The position numbers and the translations under genes were made by a program. Source: an uncultured Ruminococcus sp. (GTDB lineage: Bacteria; Bacillota; Clostridia; Oscillospirales; Ruminococcaceae). Taken from it: a stretch of DNA of 64,000 nt. Positions 32,847 through 40,424 of the stretch are shown here, piece by piece. The stretch is from positions 1 through 64,000 of the forward strand of contig CAJTWE010000004.1 of assembly GCA_910579955.1 (NCBI GenBank), read 5' to 3'. Numbering within the stretch: position 1 is the stretch's first letter; every line of letters starts with the position of its first letter. A model generated the notes under the pieces. It saw only the letters and a program-made list of their open reading frames with translations. It was not told where the DNA came from and searched no databases.

Positions 32847-32875
32847 ATTATACACCATTTCTCGCCCATAGTCAA
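32847..32875 (-). promoter_or_regulatory. ORF90 copy 3 promoter (RHH gene missing)
   Basis: Minus strand TTGACT (32870-32875), 17-bp spacer, TATAAT (32847-32852). It occupies the place of the RHH promoters in copies 1 and 2, but only a frame of six codons lies between it and the antisense RNA, so the repressor gene seems to have been lost. Confidence 0.65.
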
Positions 32876-32930
32876 TAGACATAATACACGAATATTAGAG
32901 CATTGATTTGTTTATTTTATAGTTTATTTT

Positions 32931-32965
32931 ATACATTTGACATCGTGCACAAAATGTATTATAAT
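32931..32965 (+). promoter_or_regulatory. promoter and operator of the XRE-hicAB operon
   Basis: TTGACA (32937-32942), 17-bp spacer, TATAAT (32960-32965). ATACATTT (32931-32938) and AAATGTAT (32952-32959) form a perfect 8-bp inverted repeat covering the -35 and spacer, a likely operator for the XRE protein. Confidence 0.7.
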
Positions 32966-33001
32966 AATATTATATAAATGTAAAAAAGGAAGTTTAATAT
33001 T

Positions 33002-33214
33002 GTGCCGATTAAATATAAAATTGATATATTAGCCGCTTTAAAAGATGCCGGATATACAACATATCGAATAAGAAAAGAAAAGTTATTAAGTGAATCAACT
33101 GTTCAAAAGCTGCGTAAATCTGCCCCTTTAGCGTGGGAAAATATCGCAACTATTTGCAAATTACTGAACTGTCAACCGGGGGACATACTGGAGTATGAGG
33201 AGGAAAACGCATGA
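33002..33214 (+). CDS. XRE-type HTH regulator heading the hicAB operon
   Basis: A 70-residue Cro/C1-type protein (KIDILAALKDAGYTTYRIRKEKLLSESTVQKLRK, ending in NIATICKLLNCQPGDILEY). GTG start with AAGGAAG ten bases upstream. Its stop overlaps the hicA start (ATGA). Most HicB antitoxins carry their own C-terminal DNA-binding domain. Here the HicB is short and lacks one, so this separate HTH protein is likely the operon repressor. Confidence 0.8.
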   Translation: MPIKYKIDILAALKDAGYTTYRIRKEKLLSESTVQKLRKSAPLAWENIATICKLLNCQPGDILEYEEENA

Positions 33215-33471
33215 GCCAATACGAAAAGCTAATGCTACGCATTTTATGTGGCACACAAGACGGCAACATTGCATTTTCTGATTTACAAAAGGTCTTAACG
33301 CTTTTGGGATTTGTTGTCCGTATAAAAGGCGATCATTTTATATATACTAGAGATGACATAGAGGAAATTATAAATATTCAGCCTAAAGGAAACAAGGCAA
33401 AGCCGTATCAAGTAAAACAGGTACGTAATATAATATTAAAATACCAACTGGGAGGTAATTTGAATGTATAA
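33211..33471 (+). CDS. hicA: HicA-type mRNA interferase toxin
   Basis: An 86-residue protein with the dsRBD-like HicA fold. The catalytic His lies in VVRIKGDHFIYTR near residue 49, followed by IINIQPKGNKAKPYQVKQVRNII. The N-terminal extension (about 25 residues, YEKLMLRILCGTQDGNIAFS) is longer than in minimal HicA proteins and is common in Clostridial members. It overlaps hicB by 8 bp. Confidence 0.85.
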   Translation: MSQYEKLMLRILCGTQDGNIAFSDLQKVLTLLGFVVRIKGDHFIYTRDDIEEIINIQPKGNKAKPYQVKQVRNIILKYQLGGNLNV

Positions 33472-33673
33472 GTATGAAGTTATTCTATACTGGAGCAATG
33501 AAGACGAAAGTTATATTGCAGAAGTTCCAGAACTCGCAGGATGTATGGCAGACGGTGCAACAATGGCAGAAGCTTTGGCAAATATTCATACAGTAATAGA
33601 AGAATGGATCGAAACCGCCCAAATTATGGGCAAAGATATTCCAGAACCTAAGGGTAAGCTTGCATATGCATAA
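33464..33673 (+). CDS. hicB: HicB-type antitoxin, minimal form
   Basis: A 69-residue protein with the partial RNase H fold of HicB: YEVILYWSNEDESYIAEVPELAGCMADGATMAEALANI. It ends soon after (KGKLAYA) and has no C-terminal helix-turn-helix or RHH domain. It could neutralise HicA by binding it, but would need another protein for repression. Confidence 0.85.
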   Translation: MYKYEVILYWSNEDESYIAEVPELAGCMADGATMAEALANIHTVIEEWIETAQIMGKDIPEPKGKLAYA

Positions 33674-33806
33674 TAATAATGGGCATGATAATTTTACCCC
33701 TTGCGTGTCGGGGGCTGATAAACCAGAACTAGATGAATTGGAAGCACTGAAAAGTACAGCCGGTGAAACTGAATTTGTTTCACATGATACTATCAACTGG
33801 GATTGA
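33666..33806 (+). CDS. small overlapping ORF after hicB
   Basis: A 46-codon frame starts inside the last codons of hicB (8-bp overlap) and encodes an acidic peptide with PELDELEALKSTAGETEF. AAGGGTAAG lies about ten bases ahead of its ATG. It could be a small partner protein, or a frameshifted C-terminal remnant of a longer HicB. No family is recognised. Confidence 0.35.
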   Translation: MHNNNGHDNFTPCVSGADKPELDELEALKSTAGETEFVSHDTINWD

Positions 33807-33839
33807 TAGAACGCTGAGGACGGAACAGGCAGCCGTCAC

Positions 33840-33934
33840 CCGGGTAATACTGTAGGAGATGTGGGAATAGTCACCCCACCTCGTTCCATCAATAAAAACG
33901 CTGTACGAAATCTGTACAGCGTTTCTTTTTTTGC
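33840..33934. repeat. 94-bp direct repeat, copy B (with terminator)
   Basis: Second copy of the repeat at 32313-32406, 1527 bp further on. It includes GTGGGAATAGTCACCCCAC (a small hairpin) and the terminator AACGCTGTAC/GTACAGCGTT (33897-33922, with one stem-loop base change). It closes the accessory island directly before the agr promoter. Confidence 0.75.
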
Positions 33935-33935
33935 C

Positions 33936-33964
33936 TTGATTTTTATTCTTATTTGTGTTATTAT
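33936..33964 (+). promoter_or_regulatory. promoter of the agr operon
   Basis: TTGATT (33936-33941), 17-bp spacer, TATTAT (33959-33964), 20 bp before the agrA start codon and immediately after repeat copy B. Confidence 0.6.
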
Positions 33965-33983
33965 TTAAATGAGGTGATATGAC

Positions 33984-34712
33984 ATGATTCAAATTGCGAT
34001 TTGTGATGATGAAAAGGTTTTTGTAGAAATGTATAAGAAAGAAATAATACATCTCTTCAAAGAATGCGATGTTGAATGCTGCGTTGATATCTATACAGAT
34101 TCAAAAATTTTTCAAAGCAAACTCAATTTCAATAACTATGATTTAATTTTTATGGATATCAATATGCCGGAAGTTACAGGTATACAAGTGGCTTCAAAGC
34201 TTAGAAGCTCAGGTGCAGATACAACTCTCGTATTCGTTTCTAATCACGATCATTTTGTATTTGAATCCTTTAGATATTCTCCATATCGTTTCATACGTAA
34301 AAACAATCTGCTAAATGATACAGCTGAAATGATACGTACATTTTGCGATATCCTGAAAAAACGTCCTTCGCATATATTGCTGGACCTGGAATCCAAAAAA
34401 GATTCTCTTGAAAATGTATCCCATATCGTGTATTTTTATTCCATTCGGCATGATATTTTCCTTTATAATACCCACAAGGATTCCATCCGTCTGGCTCATA
34501 CATATACAATGGAGCAGCTCGAAGATAAACTCAAAGACAGAGGCTTTATCAGAATACACAAAACATATCTGTTGAATTTCAAATGGATTCTTCGCATACA
34601 AAGCAGTACCGTGTATCTGAAAGATGGCAATGAGCTGCCGCTTAGTAGGGCACGCTCTGATACAGTAAAAAAGGAATACCAGCGCTTACTTCGTGAAGGA
34701 GGTGTCCTATGA
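33984..34712 (+). CDS. agrA: AgrA-type LytTR response regulator
   Basis: A 242-residue regulator. The receiver (about 1-120) has Asp8/Asp9 (IAICDDEKVF) and the acceptor Asp in LIFMDINMPEVTG near residue 57. The LytTR DNA-binding domain (about 140-240) carries IHKTYLLNFKWI and LPLSRARSDTVKKEY. Partners are the AgrC-like kinase, which overlaps it by 4 bp, and the AgrB/AgrD signal genes. In agr systems the phosphorylated regulator activates the operon and target genes. The order A-C-B-D differs from staphylococcal B-D-C-A. Confidence 0.9.
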   Translation: MIQIAICDDEKVFVEMYKKEIIHLFKECDVECCVDIYTDSKIFQSKLNFNNYDLIFMDINMPEVTGIQVASKLRSSGADTTLVFVSNHDHFVFESFRYSPYRFIRKNNLLNDTAEMIRTFCDILKKRPSHILLDLESKKDSLENVSHIVYFYSIRHDIFLYNTHKDSIRLAHTYTMEQLEDKLKDRGFIRIHKTYLLNFKWILRIQSSTVYLKDGNELPLSRARSDTVKKEYQRLLREGGVL

Positions 34713-36064
34713 TAAAAACTGCCGCAGAGCTTATTGCAATTTTTGTAGAATGCTTTATTGTAACAAGAATGCTCATAAAGTATTTTCAGCTAAAATCAAG
34801 TGATTACAAACTCCTTAAATGGGCAATTTTGTTTGTTTCGCTGCTGGCAACAGATATTCTGGGTTCATTTTGTATTGTCAATGAAGCCTTTTCAATTTTT
34901 ACATGCCTCGCATGCGAAATTCTGTTCGCTATAGTTTTCTTAAATGGCAATATTTTTGAAAAGCTGATGATATCTATAACAAACTACGCTCTTCTTTACT
35001 TTATCAATTTGCCCGTCCTAACATTGATAAGTGCGGTTTCTGATATGTCTACATCCGAGTTAGTGACTTCACATAATATCGAACGAATCGTTTGCTTGTT
35101 TATTACCAAGATGCTTCAATTTTTCGCCACTGAATTTATACTATGGATTCAGAAAAAGGAAGAATTCCACTTTAAGTTTAATGAATGGATAATTGTAATT
35201 GCCGCTTTTATAGTTACGCTTCTGATTGGTTTTTCTATGCATATGATAACCATAGGAGATACGATAAAAGACTATGTCTACATTGCTGTTGCGCTGCTTC
35301 TATCCATACTTGATATAATTATATTTGTATTTATGCGCAAAATGAATATCATAAACCGCCAAGAAAAGGAACAAGAACTGCTTAACTTGCAGCTCAAGCA
35401 TCAGCACGACAAGCTGCATTCCCTTGAACGTAAGTATCAGGAAATATCAATACTAAAGCACGATTTCGGAAATGGAATCGACTGCATATGCGGAATGATA
35501 AATCAGGGTGATTACACCGGCGCACTAACTTATGCGGAAAATTTGAAAGAGCGTAAAATAAACTCAATTCAGACTCATATACATTCTTCCAGCACAGTAA
35601 TAAACGCTATGATAAACTCAAAATGCAATGAAGCAAATGAGTATAACATCGAAACCTCCGTGAGAATAGCTACATCAATCCCTGAATATTTAGAATTTGA
35701 TTTAAGCGTTCTTCTTTCCAATCTGCTTGATAATGCGATTGAAGCTTGTCAAAAAAATAAGAACCATTCCCAAATTATTCTTACTATATACGAAGAAGCA
35801 GGCTATTATAGAATCGTTGTAAGAAACACGATCGAAAGCTCTGTTTTGCAAGAAAACAAAATACTTGAATCAGAAAAACAGGATAAACTCGCACATGGCT
35901 GGGGTCTGAAATCCGTAGAAGATATTGTTTTAAAGCATGATGGTCTCATAGATTTCTACGAAAAAGATTCCATTTTTTTTGTTGATGTGCTATTAACAAA
36001 GAAACAAGAATTTGCATTTGGGGCACAAAATCCTGCATTTGGGGCACAATCTATTGATTTTTAA
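34709..36064 (+). CDS. agrC: AgrC-type membrane sensor histidine kinase
   Basis: A 451-residue kinase. About six transmembrane helices (residues 1-215) form the peptide sensor, followed by a coiled coil with charged residues (about 218-245). The phosphoacceptor His is in ILKHDFGNGIDCICG near residue 250. The GHKL ATPase domain has the N box LLSNLLDNAIEACQK and G box GWGLKSVEDIV. The last 15 residues come from two 15-bp direct repeats (36014-36028 and 36035-36049), an odd tail without known role. It should sense the cyclic peptide made from AgrD. Confidence 0.9.
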   Translation: MIKTAAELIAIFVECFIVTRMLIKYFQLKSSDYKLLKWAILFVSLLATDILGSFCIVNEAFSIFTCLACEILFAIVFLNGNIFEKLMISITNYALLYFINLPVLTLISAVSDMSTSELVTSHNIERIVCLFITKMLQFFATEFILWIQKKEEFHFKFNEWIIVIAAFIVTLLIGFSMHMITIGDTIKDYVYIAVALLLSILDIIIFVFMRKMNIINRQEKEQELLNLQLKHQHDKLHSLERKYQEISILKHDFGNGIDCICGMINQGDYTGALTYAENLKERKINSIQTHIHSSSTVINAMINSKCNEANEYNIETSVRIATSIPEYLEFDLSVLLSNLLDNAIEACQKNKNHSQIILTIYEEAGYYRIVVRNTIESSVLQENKILESEKQDKLAHGWGLKSVEDIVLKHDGLIDFYEKDSIFFVDVLLTKKQEFAFGAQNPAFGAQSIDF

Positions 36065-36100
36065 AAATAATTGCGATATGATTTTATTTAAAGGAAGGTG

Positions 36101-36694
36101 ATGGAAATTATCACATTTCTCAGTAAAACCATATCGCATTTTTTATGCAAGAACAATGTAATTGACAAGCAGGAACTGGAAATATATCAATATGGATTTG
36201 AAATTATTATTTCCACGCTGCTGGGGTTTATAATAGTAATGCTTATCGGACTTGCTTTTCGCATGACATTATCTGCTATTTTTTATTATGTTGTTTTTGT
36301 AATACTTCGCCAGCTTACCGGCGGATATCATGCGGACTCATACCTAAAATGTAATCTGGTTTTCTCTGGAGTATCATTTTGCACACTGGGAATGATAAAG
36401 CTGTGCTACATCAGCCATATGTATACGCTGACATTTCACTTTTTGATACTTGCTATGGTTATGCTAAGCGTATGCAAGCTTGCGCCAATAGAAAATCCGA
36501 ACAAGCCAATGACACAGGATGAACTTAAACATAACCACAAGATCGCCATCATATTGACAGTTATACTTACAGTAATAAGCTGTATTACGTTTTATTTTCA
36601 GCTTGAAATTTCTATTTTGATTGCATTTACATTATTTAGTATTTCAGCGCTGATTTTAATAGCAAAAAATCAAGAAAGGAGGAACAAGCAATGA
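36101..36694 (+). CDS. agrB: AgrB-type accessory peptidase
   Basis: A 197-residue polytopic membrane protein of the AgrB family, which cuts AgrD and forms its (thio)lactone ring. The conserved RQLTGGYHADSYLKC segment (near residue 68) supplies the catalytic His (GGYHA) and Cys. Four to six hydrophobic helices follow. ATG at 36101 is used; an adjacent GTG (36098) is equally possible. Its stop overlaps the agrD start (ATGA). Confidence 0.92.
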   Translation: MEIITFLSKTISHFLCKNNVIDKQELEIYQYGFEIIISTLLGFIIVMLIGLAFRMTLSAIFYYVVFVILRQLTGGYHADSYLKCNLVFSGVSFCTLGMIKLCYISHMYTLTFHFLILAMVMLSVCKLAPIENPNKPMTQDELKHNHKIAIILTVILTVISCITFYFQLEISILIAFTLFSISALILIAKNQERRNKQ

Positions 36695-36831
36695 ATAAGA
36701 CTCAGAAAAATATGCTTAGCAAGGTTGCTGCTATCGGCAAGGCTGCTGCTGTAAAGGCTGCTGGTGCAACTTCATGGGCAAGCTGTCATCAGCCAAAAGA
36801 ACCAAAGGCTCTGAAGGAGCTCAAAAAGTAA
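36691..36831 (+). CDS. agrD: AgrD-like cyclic autoinducer prepeptide
   Basis: A 46-residue peptide, overlapping agrB by 4 bp. It has an amphipathic Ala/Lys-rich N-terminal leader (KVAAIGKAAAVKAAG), a short ring region TSWASC, and the acidic/basic C-terminal recognition tail HQPKEPKALKELKK. The HQPKEP motif is shared by Clostridial AgrD peptides. The only Cys (32) directly precedes this motif. In typical pentamer rings the ring-closing Cys is four residues earlier, where this peptide has Ser28. A lactone closed by Ser (as known in Staphylococcus intermedius) or an unusual ring are both possible. Confidence 0.85.
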   Translation: MNKTQKNMLSKVAAIGKAAAVKAAGATSWASCHQPKEPKALKELKK

Positions 36832-36877
36832 GGGATTATATAAATTTATTCGATTACAACCCTTCCAATTCTAATAG

Positions 36878-36915
36878 AGCTGTTGCAACGGATTGCTTTG
36901 CAACAGCTTATTTTT
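36878..36915 (+). terminator. terminator of the agr operon
   Basis: AGCTGTTGCAA (36878-36888) pairs with TTGCAACAGCT (36898-36908), followed by TATTTTT. Confidence 0.85.
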
Positions 36916-37014
36916 AACTTATTTTAAAATGATTTATATGAATAAAAAATATATATCCTGCCGTTTCTTAGTTTAAAAAAACCGCTTAGGTGATGTAATT
37001 TTTATAATCATTTT

Positions 37015-37041
37015 TACGACAAAACTCGACAATTTTCGATT
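37015..37041 (+). promoter_or_regulatory. three phased 0A-like boxes upstream of the Spo0A paralogue
   Basis: TACGACA (37015), CTCGACA (37025) and TTCGATT (37035) match the Spo0A box TTCGACA at 6/7, 6/7 and 5/7. Their CGA cores are exactly 10 bp apart, one helical turn, as in tandem head-to-tail Spo0A sites. They lie 124-150 bp before the start codon. Confidence 0.45.
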
Positions 37042-37164
37042 ATTAAGCCATGTTTTACAACTAAAAAAGTTGCTATGATAAAATCAGAAATACATATTTT
37101 GACAAAATACGAGAAATTTCTACTCATGTATCTTCGGAATCATAACAAAAGGACGTGTAAAAGA

Positions 37165-37833
37165 ATGGTTGAACTAAAAACCAAAATACTCATTAAAACA
37201 AATCAAATAGGATATGGATTGAAGCTTGCAGCTCAGCTTAAAAAGATGGGACTGAATGCAGTTGTCAGCAGCAGCTTCAAACAATCATCCAATGAAAAAT
37301 ACAAAGTAATTCTGATGGATTATGAAGATGACAATATTCCTAAACCGGAACCAAACACTCAGATAATGGTGCTTACAAATGATGATGATCCCAGCAATTA
37401 TGTTGTTCATAAAGACGGCGTACTGTTCATTTCAAAAGCACTAGAAACTGATTCTATATGCAGTATGATCGAATTCTATGTGACCGATCAACCGCATAGA
37501 AGTGATATCGAACACGCAGCCACAGGAATTATTAGAAGAATGGGAATACCAATGAAAATGAAAGGATACTATTTTCTCAGAACAGCAATTGTATGTGCAA
37601 TTGAAATGCCGGATTTGATTTACAACATTACTACAGATCTTTATGACAAGGTCGCAGAAATTCATAATACAAATAGACTGAATGTTGAGCGAAACATAAG
37701 AACTGTAATTGATAATGCCTATGATAGAAATCCGGAATTACTTCTGGATTTCTTCCCATATACAGTTGGCAAACCAAGCAATGCTGACGTAATTGCATTG
37801 ATTACTGATAATATTAGAATGGGTATATTCTGA
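37165..37833 (+). CDS. Spo0A paralogue with degenerate receiver
   Basis: A 222-residue protein. The C-terminal half (about 105-222) is a Spo0A DNA-binding domain: MGIPMKMKGYYFLRTAIVCA, NVERNIRTVIDNAYDR, and KPSNADVIALITDNIRMG. The N-terminal half resembles a receiver in length but lacks the Asp-Asp pair at its start (KTKILIKTNQIG); an Asp at position 52 (VILMDYEDD) is where an acceptor would be. In the recognition helix SRVER of Spo0A is LNVER, so an Arg is lost. The start at 37165 has AAAGGA upstream. It follows the agr operon by 330 bp on the same strand. Phosphorylation-independent control is likely. Confidence 0.85.
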   Translation: MVELKTKILIKTNQIGYGLKLAAQLKKMGLNAVVSSSFKQSSNEKYKVILMDYEDDNIPKPEPNTQIMVLTNDDDPSNYVVHKDGVLFISKALETDSICSMIEFYVTDQPHRSDIEHAATGIIRRMGIPMKMKGYYFLRTAIVCAIEMPDLIYNITTDLYDKVAEIHNTNRLNVERNIRTVIDNAYDRNPELLLDFFPYTVGKPSNADVIALITDNIRMGIF

Positions 37834-37901
37834 AAACGATTTGTCTCAAAGCGCCATCTTTTTAAAAACATATAATAAAATATATAATAGAGAACAGTAA
37901 A

Positions 37902-37945
37902 ATATCCCTCGGCATCGAAAGTCCAAAAGCCGAGGGATATTTATT
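37902..37945. terminator. bidirectional terminator between the Spo0A paralogue and the membrane protein
   Basis: ATATCCCTCGGC (37902-37913) pairs with GCCGAGGGATAT (37929-37940), followed by TTATTTAT. Confidence 0.8.
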
Positions 37946-37964
37946 TATATTTGCATTTATATAA

Positions 37965-40331
37965 TTACATCCAGAATACAAACAAATCTTCTAGAATCTC
38001 ATAAAGATACGGGAAATTCTTTACAAGGCGGCAGTCTTTAAGCTCTACGAGTAAAAGCCAGCCGATAAATACTGTTCCCACCATAGCTATGATAGTCAAG
38101 ATGTAACGGTAGATGTGCAGTGATGGCTTTTCAGCGCATCTGAGAATAGTCATAGCCGAAATCAGTACCATGAGAGGCATTATGTCAACGATATACCTCT
38201 GAGTTATACCACCCATACAAAATACCTGCCATGCAGTAAACAATGCAGCTACTATGCCTATTATAAAGAACGATTTATACTGTAGCTTCGTCACGCCGTA
38301 GCCGGATATATTTTTTTCATATCGCTTTATGGCTAACGGAATGAGAAGCATACCCACCAATATAAACGGATATGTCATTGCACCTACTGCATCGGCAACA
38401 TAGGTGTGGCTGCCGTAATTGTTGTAATAAAATACAGGCGGGTCAAAGAACGGAAATGTTGCACGTGCACGCAGCGGCTGAAAGAAGTAATGCAGCAGCG
38501 TTGCAGGAATTGCTGATATATAAGGTTTATTGGCGTGAACATCACTTGCCGTGAGCTGATATGCCGCACCAAAATCAAACGGAGAATCGAATCTTGCAAC
38601 ATTATACCACATTATTCCCACCATACCAAGGCACAGCGGTATTGCAAAACAAACCGCCTGAGAAAGCCGGAAGGATAATTTCTCCTGCTTTTTCAGAAGT
38701 ACGCCTATAAAGAACGGCAAAAGTACCGCTGCGCTTACAGCCAAACTCGGACGAGAGGCAACACAAAGCGCAAGGCTCGCACCGCTTATAATAAACAATA
38801 AATACTTTAAAGGTTTCTTTTGTACTATTAAAGCGCTTACTCCAGTATATAGGCATAAAAACAGGAAGCATAAGCCGGATGACAGCGGCAGGCAGTACCT
38901 ATCGGCAGAATTCATAGCAAAATACACACCCACGCAGCTTGTCGAAGCAGCCATGCAGCCCAGAAGCATCAAAAGATTACGTTTTTTCATAAGAAGCTGC
39001 GATACTGCAAGTATCGTAAGGCACATAAACAAAATTGCAAGCGATGAGAAAAATACGTTTGATATTGACCAGCTCGGAAGCGAGCCTGTTATCCAGTAGA
39101 AAGGATAATAAAGCATAAGCAGAGACGCAACTCCGAAATAGCTGTAGTAATGACCGTTATAATATGCGAAGTCCCACATAAAATTCACTCCGGATTCATC
39201 ACGTTCTCCCTTATCATAAACATTTTCAAGGGTTTCAAGCATTGGATCTGGTTCTATATCAAGATGCACTTGTCCTTTATTAAATGCATCAAACACCTGT
39301 ACATATGGATCATTGTTAGCGCTATAGTCTGCTCCGGGAGTGTATTCTATAAGTCCCTGAGATGTATCTAGGAATAGAAGCGATGACAAAACGCATACAA
39401 CTGTCATACCTACGACCATCAATCTGTGCGGCCGCTTTTCCTTTTGATAAATCGTCTTATAAAAGCCAAATATTCTAATTGCTGCTATTGCCGACAAAAC
39501 AGCTAACAAAACAAAATATCGCAGCATAGAAAATGAAAATGGCAGCGCACTTACAGCACGTATTGAATAAAGCGTTACAGGCTGATTTATTTCATTAAAG
39601 CAAAGCTGCAACGAGCGCACTTCACCATATGGACGAAACGAGAATGTACATTCACGCTCACCTGCAATAGTATATTTGTCCTGTACGGTTTGATAGATGG
39701 TTTTAAAATTATCATCCGTCATTCTAAGCCATACATGAATACGAATGTTGTAGTCGCTCTCAGCTTGACGCACATCGCAGATAAGCGCTTTCGTTCCTTT
39801 TGGAACATTTGTAATAGTAACGCTTCCATCTCTTGTGATAACAGCATGGTCGCCATCAAGGGAAGCTTCACCCTCAACAGTGGCTTCCTGTAAGTCTACA
39901 AATGTATCTGTGCTTCCTGTAGTAAAGCTTTTGCCATTAAAGACAACTACCTCCGCTGCCAGAATTATCATTGCAGACAGAGCGGTACTTTTCAGAAAAC
40001 GTGATAATTTTTCTTTTGTCGTCCAGACAGCAGTCATGGCCGCAGCAAAAGGCAAAACGGACGCTATGGCCACTACGGAAATAGGAATATTGTCTCCATC
40101 CAAAAACATAAAACGCTTTACAAGAAAACACAATATCAGGAGCAATGACATCTCCAAAATCATAATTGGCAGAAACAGCTTTAAAACCTGATTCAAACCG
40201 GTAATTTGCACAGACTTTCGTCTGAGCGTGACAGTACCAGCCTTTTTTCGTTTAAGCAGGCAAAGACTTATTGCAAATGCCAGCACAAAACACAAAAAAG
40301 GTACTATCAGTGCTAAGATAATAACTTTCAT
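37965..40331 (-). CDS. large polytopic membrane protein, possible GT-C-type glycosyltransferase
   Basis: A 788-residue protein. Four hydrophobic helices at the N terminus are followed by an extracytoplasmic beta-rich domain (about 145-265), then some ten further transmembrane helices. A loop after the helix near 310-330 carries acidic residues (SANNDPYVQVFDAF, GQVHLDIEPDPM) and NGHYYSYFGVA. Many GT-C lipid-linked sugar transferases have such a topology with acidic residues in the first large loop, so a role in cell-surface glycosylation is plausible. The acidic loop here is not a confident GT39 signature. It is a single-gene unit. Confidence 0.7.
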   Translation of the reverse strand: MKVIILALIVPFLCFVLAFAISLCLLKRKKAGTVTLRRKSVQITGLNQVLKLFLPIMILEMSLLLILCFLVKRFMFLDGDNIPISVVAIASVLPFAAAMTAVWTTKEKLSRFLKSTALSAMIILAAEVVVFNGKSFTTGSTDTFVDLQEATVEGEASLDGDHAVITRDGSVTITNVPKGTKALICDVRQAESDYNIRIHVWLRMTDDNFKTIYQTVQDKYTIAGERECTFSFRPYGEVRSLQLCFNEINQPVTLYSIRAVSALPFSFSMLRYFVLLAVLSAIAAIRIFGFYKTIYQKEKRPHRLMVVGMTVVCVLSSLLFLDTSQGLIEYTPGADYSANNDPYVQVFDAFNKGQVHLDIEPDPMLETLENVYDKGERDESGVNFMWDFAYYNGHYYSYFGVASLLMLYYPFYWITGSLPSWSISNVFFSSLAILFMCLTILAVSQLLMKKRNLLMLLGCMAASTSCVGVYFAMNSADRYCLPLSSGLCFLFLCLYTGVSALIVQKKPLKYLLFIISGASLALCVASRPSLAVSAAVLLPFFIGVLLKKQEKLSFRLSQAVCFAIPLCLGMVGIMWYNVARFDSPFDFGAAYQLTASDVHANKPYISAIPATLLHYFFQPLRARATFPFFDPPVFYYNNYGSHTYVADAVGAMTYPFILVGMLLIPLAIKRYEKNISGYGVTKLQYKSFFIIGIVAALFTAWQVFCMGGITQRYIVDIMPLMVLISAMTILRCAEKPSLHIYRYILTIIAMVGTVFIGWLLLVELKDCRLVKNFPYLYEILEDLFVFWM

Positions 40332-40424
40332 ACTTTTTTCCTTTCTTAAAAAATCCTTTTCTTAAATCCCCACAACATAAAAATTATGTGAATTTTATTT
40401 TAGTAATACGACACAAAATATGTA

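Noticed and set aside
32350..33890. CACCTCG in the 94-bp repeats as an attachment-site copy of the tRNA-Pro 3' end
   Set aside because: Only seven bases match and the context differs, so it is not a convincing att repeat.
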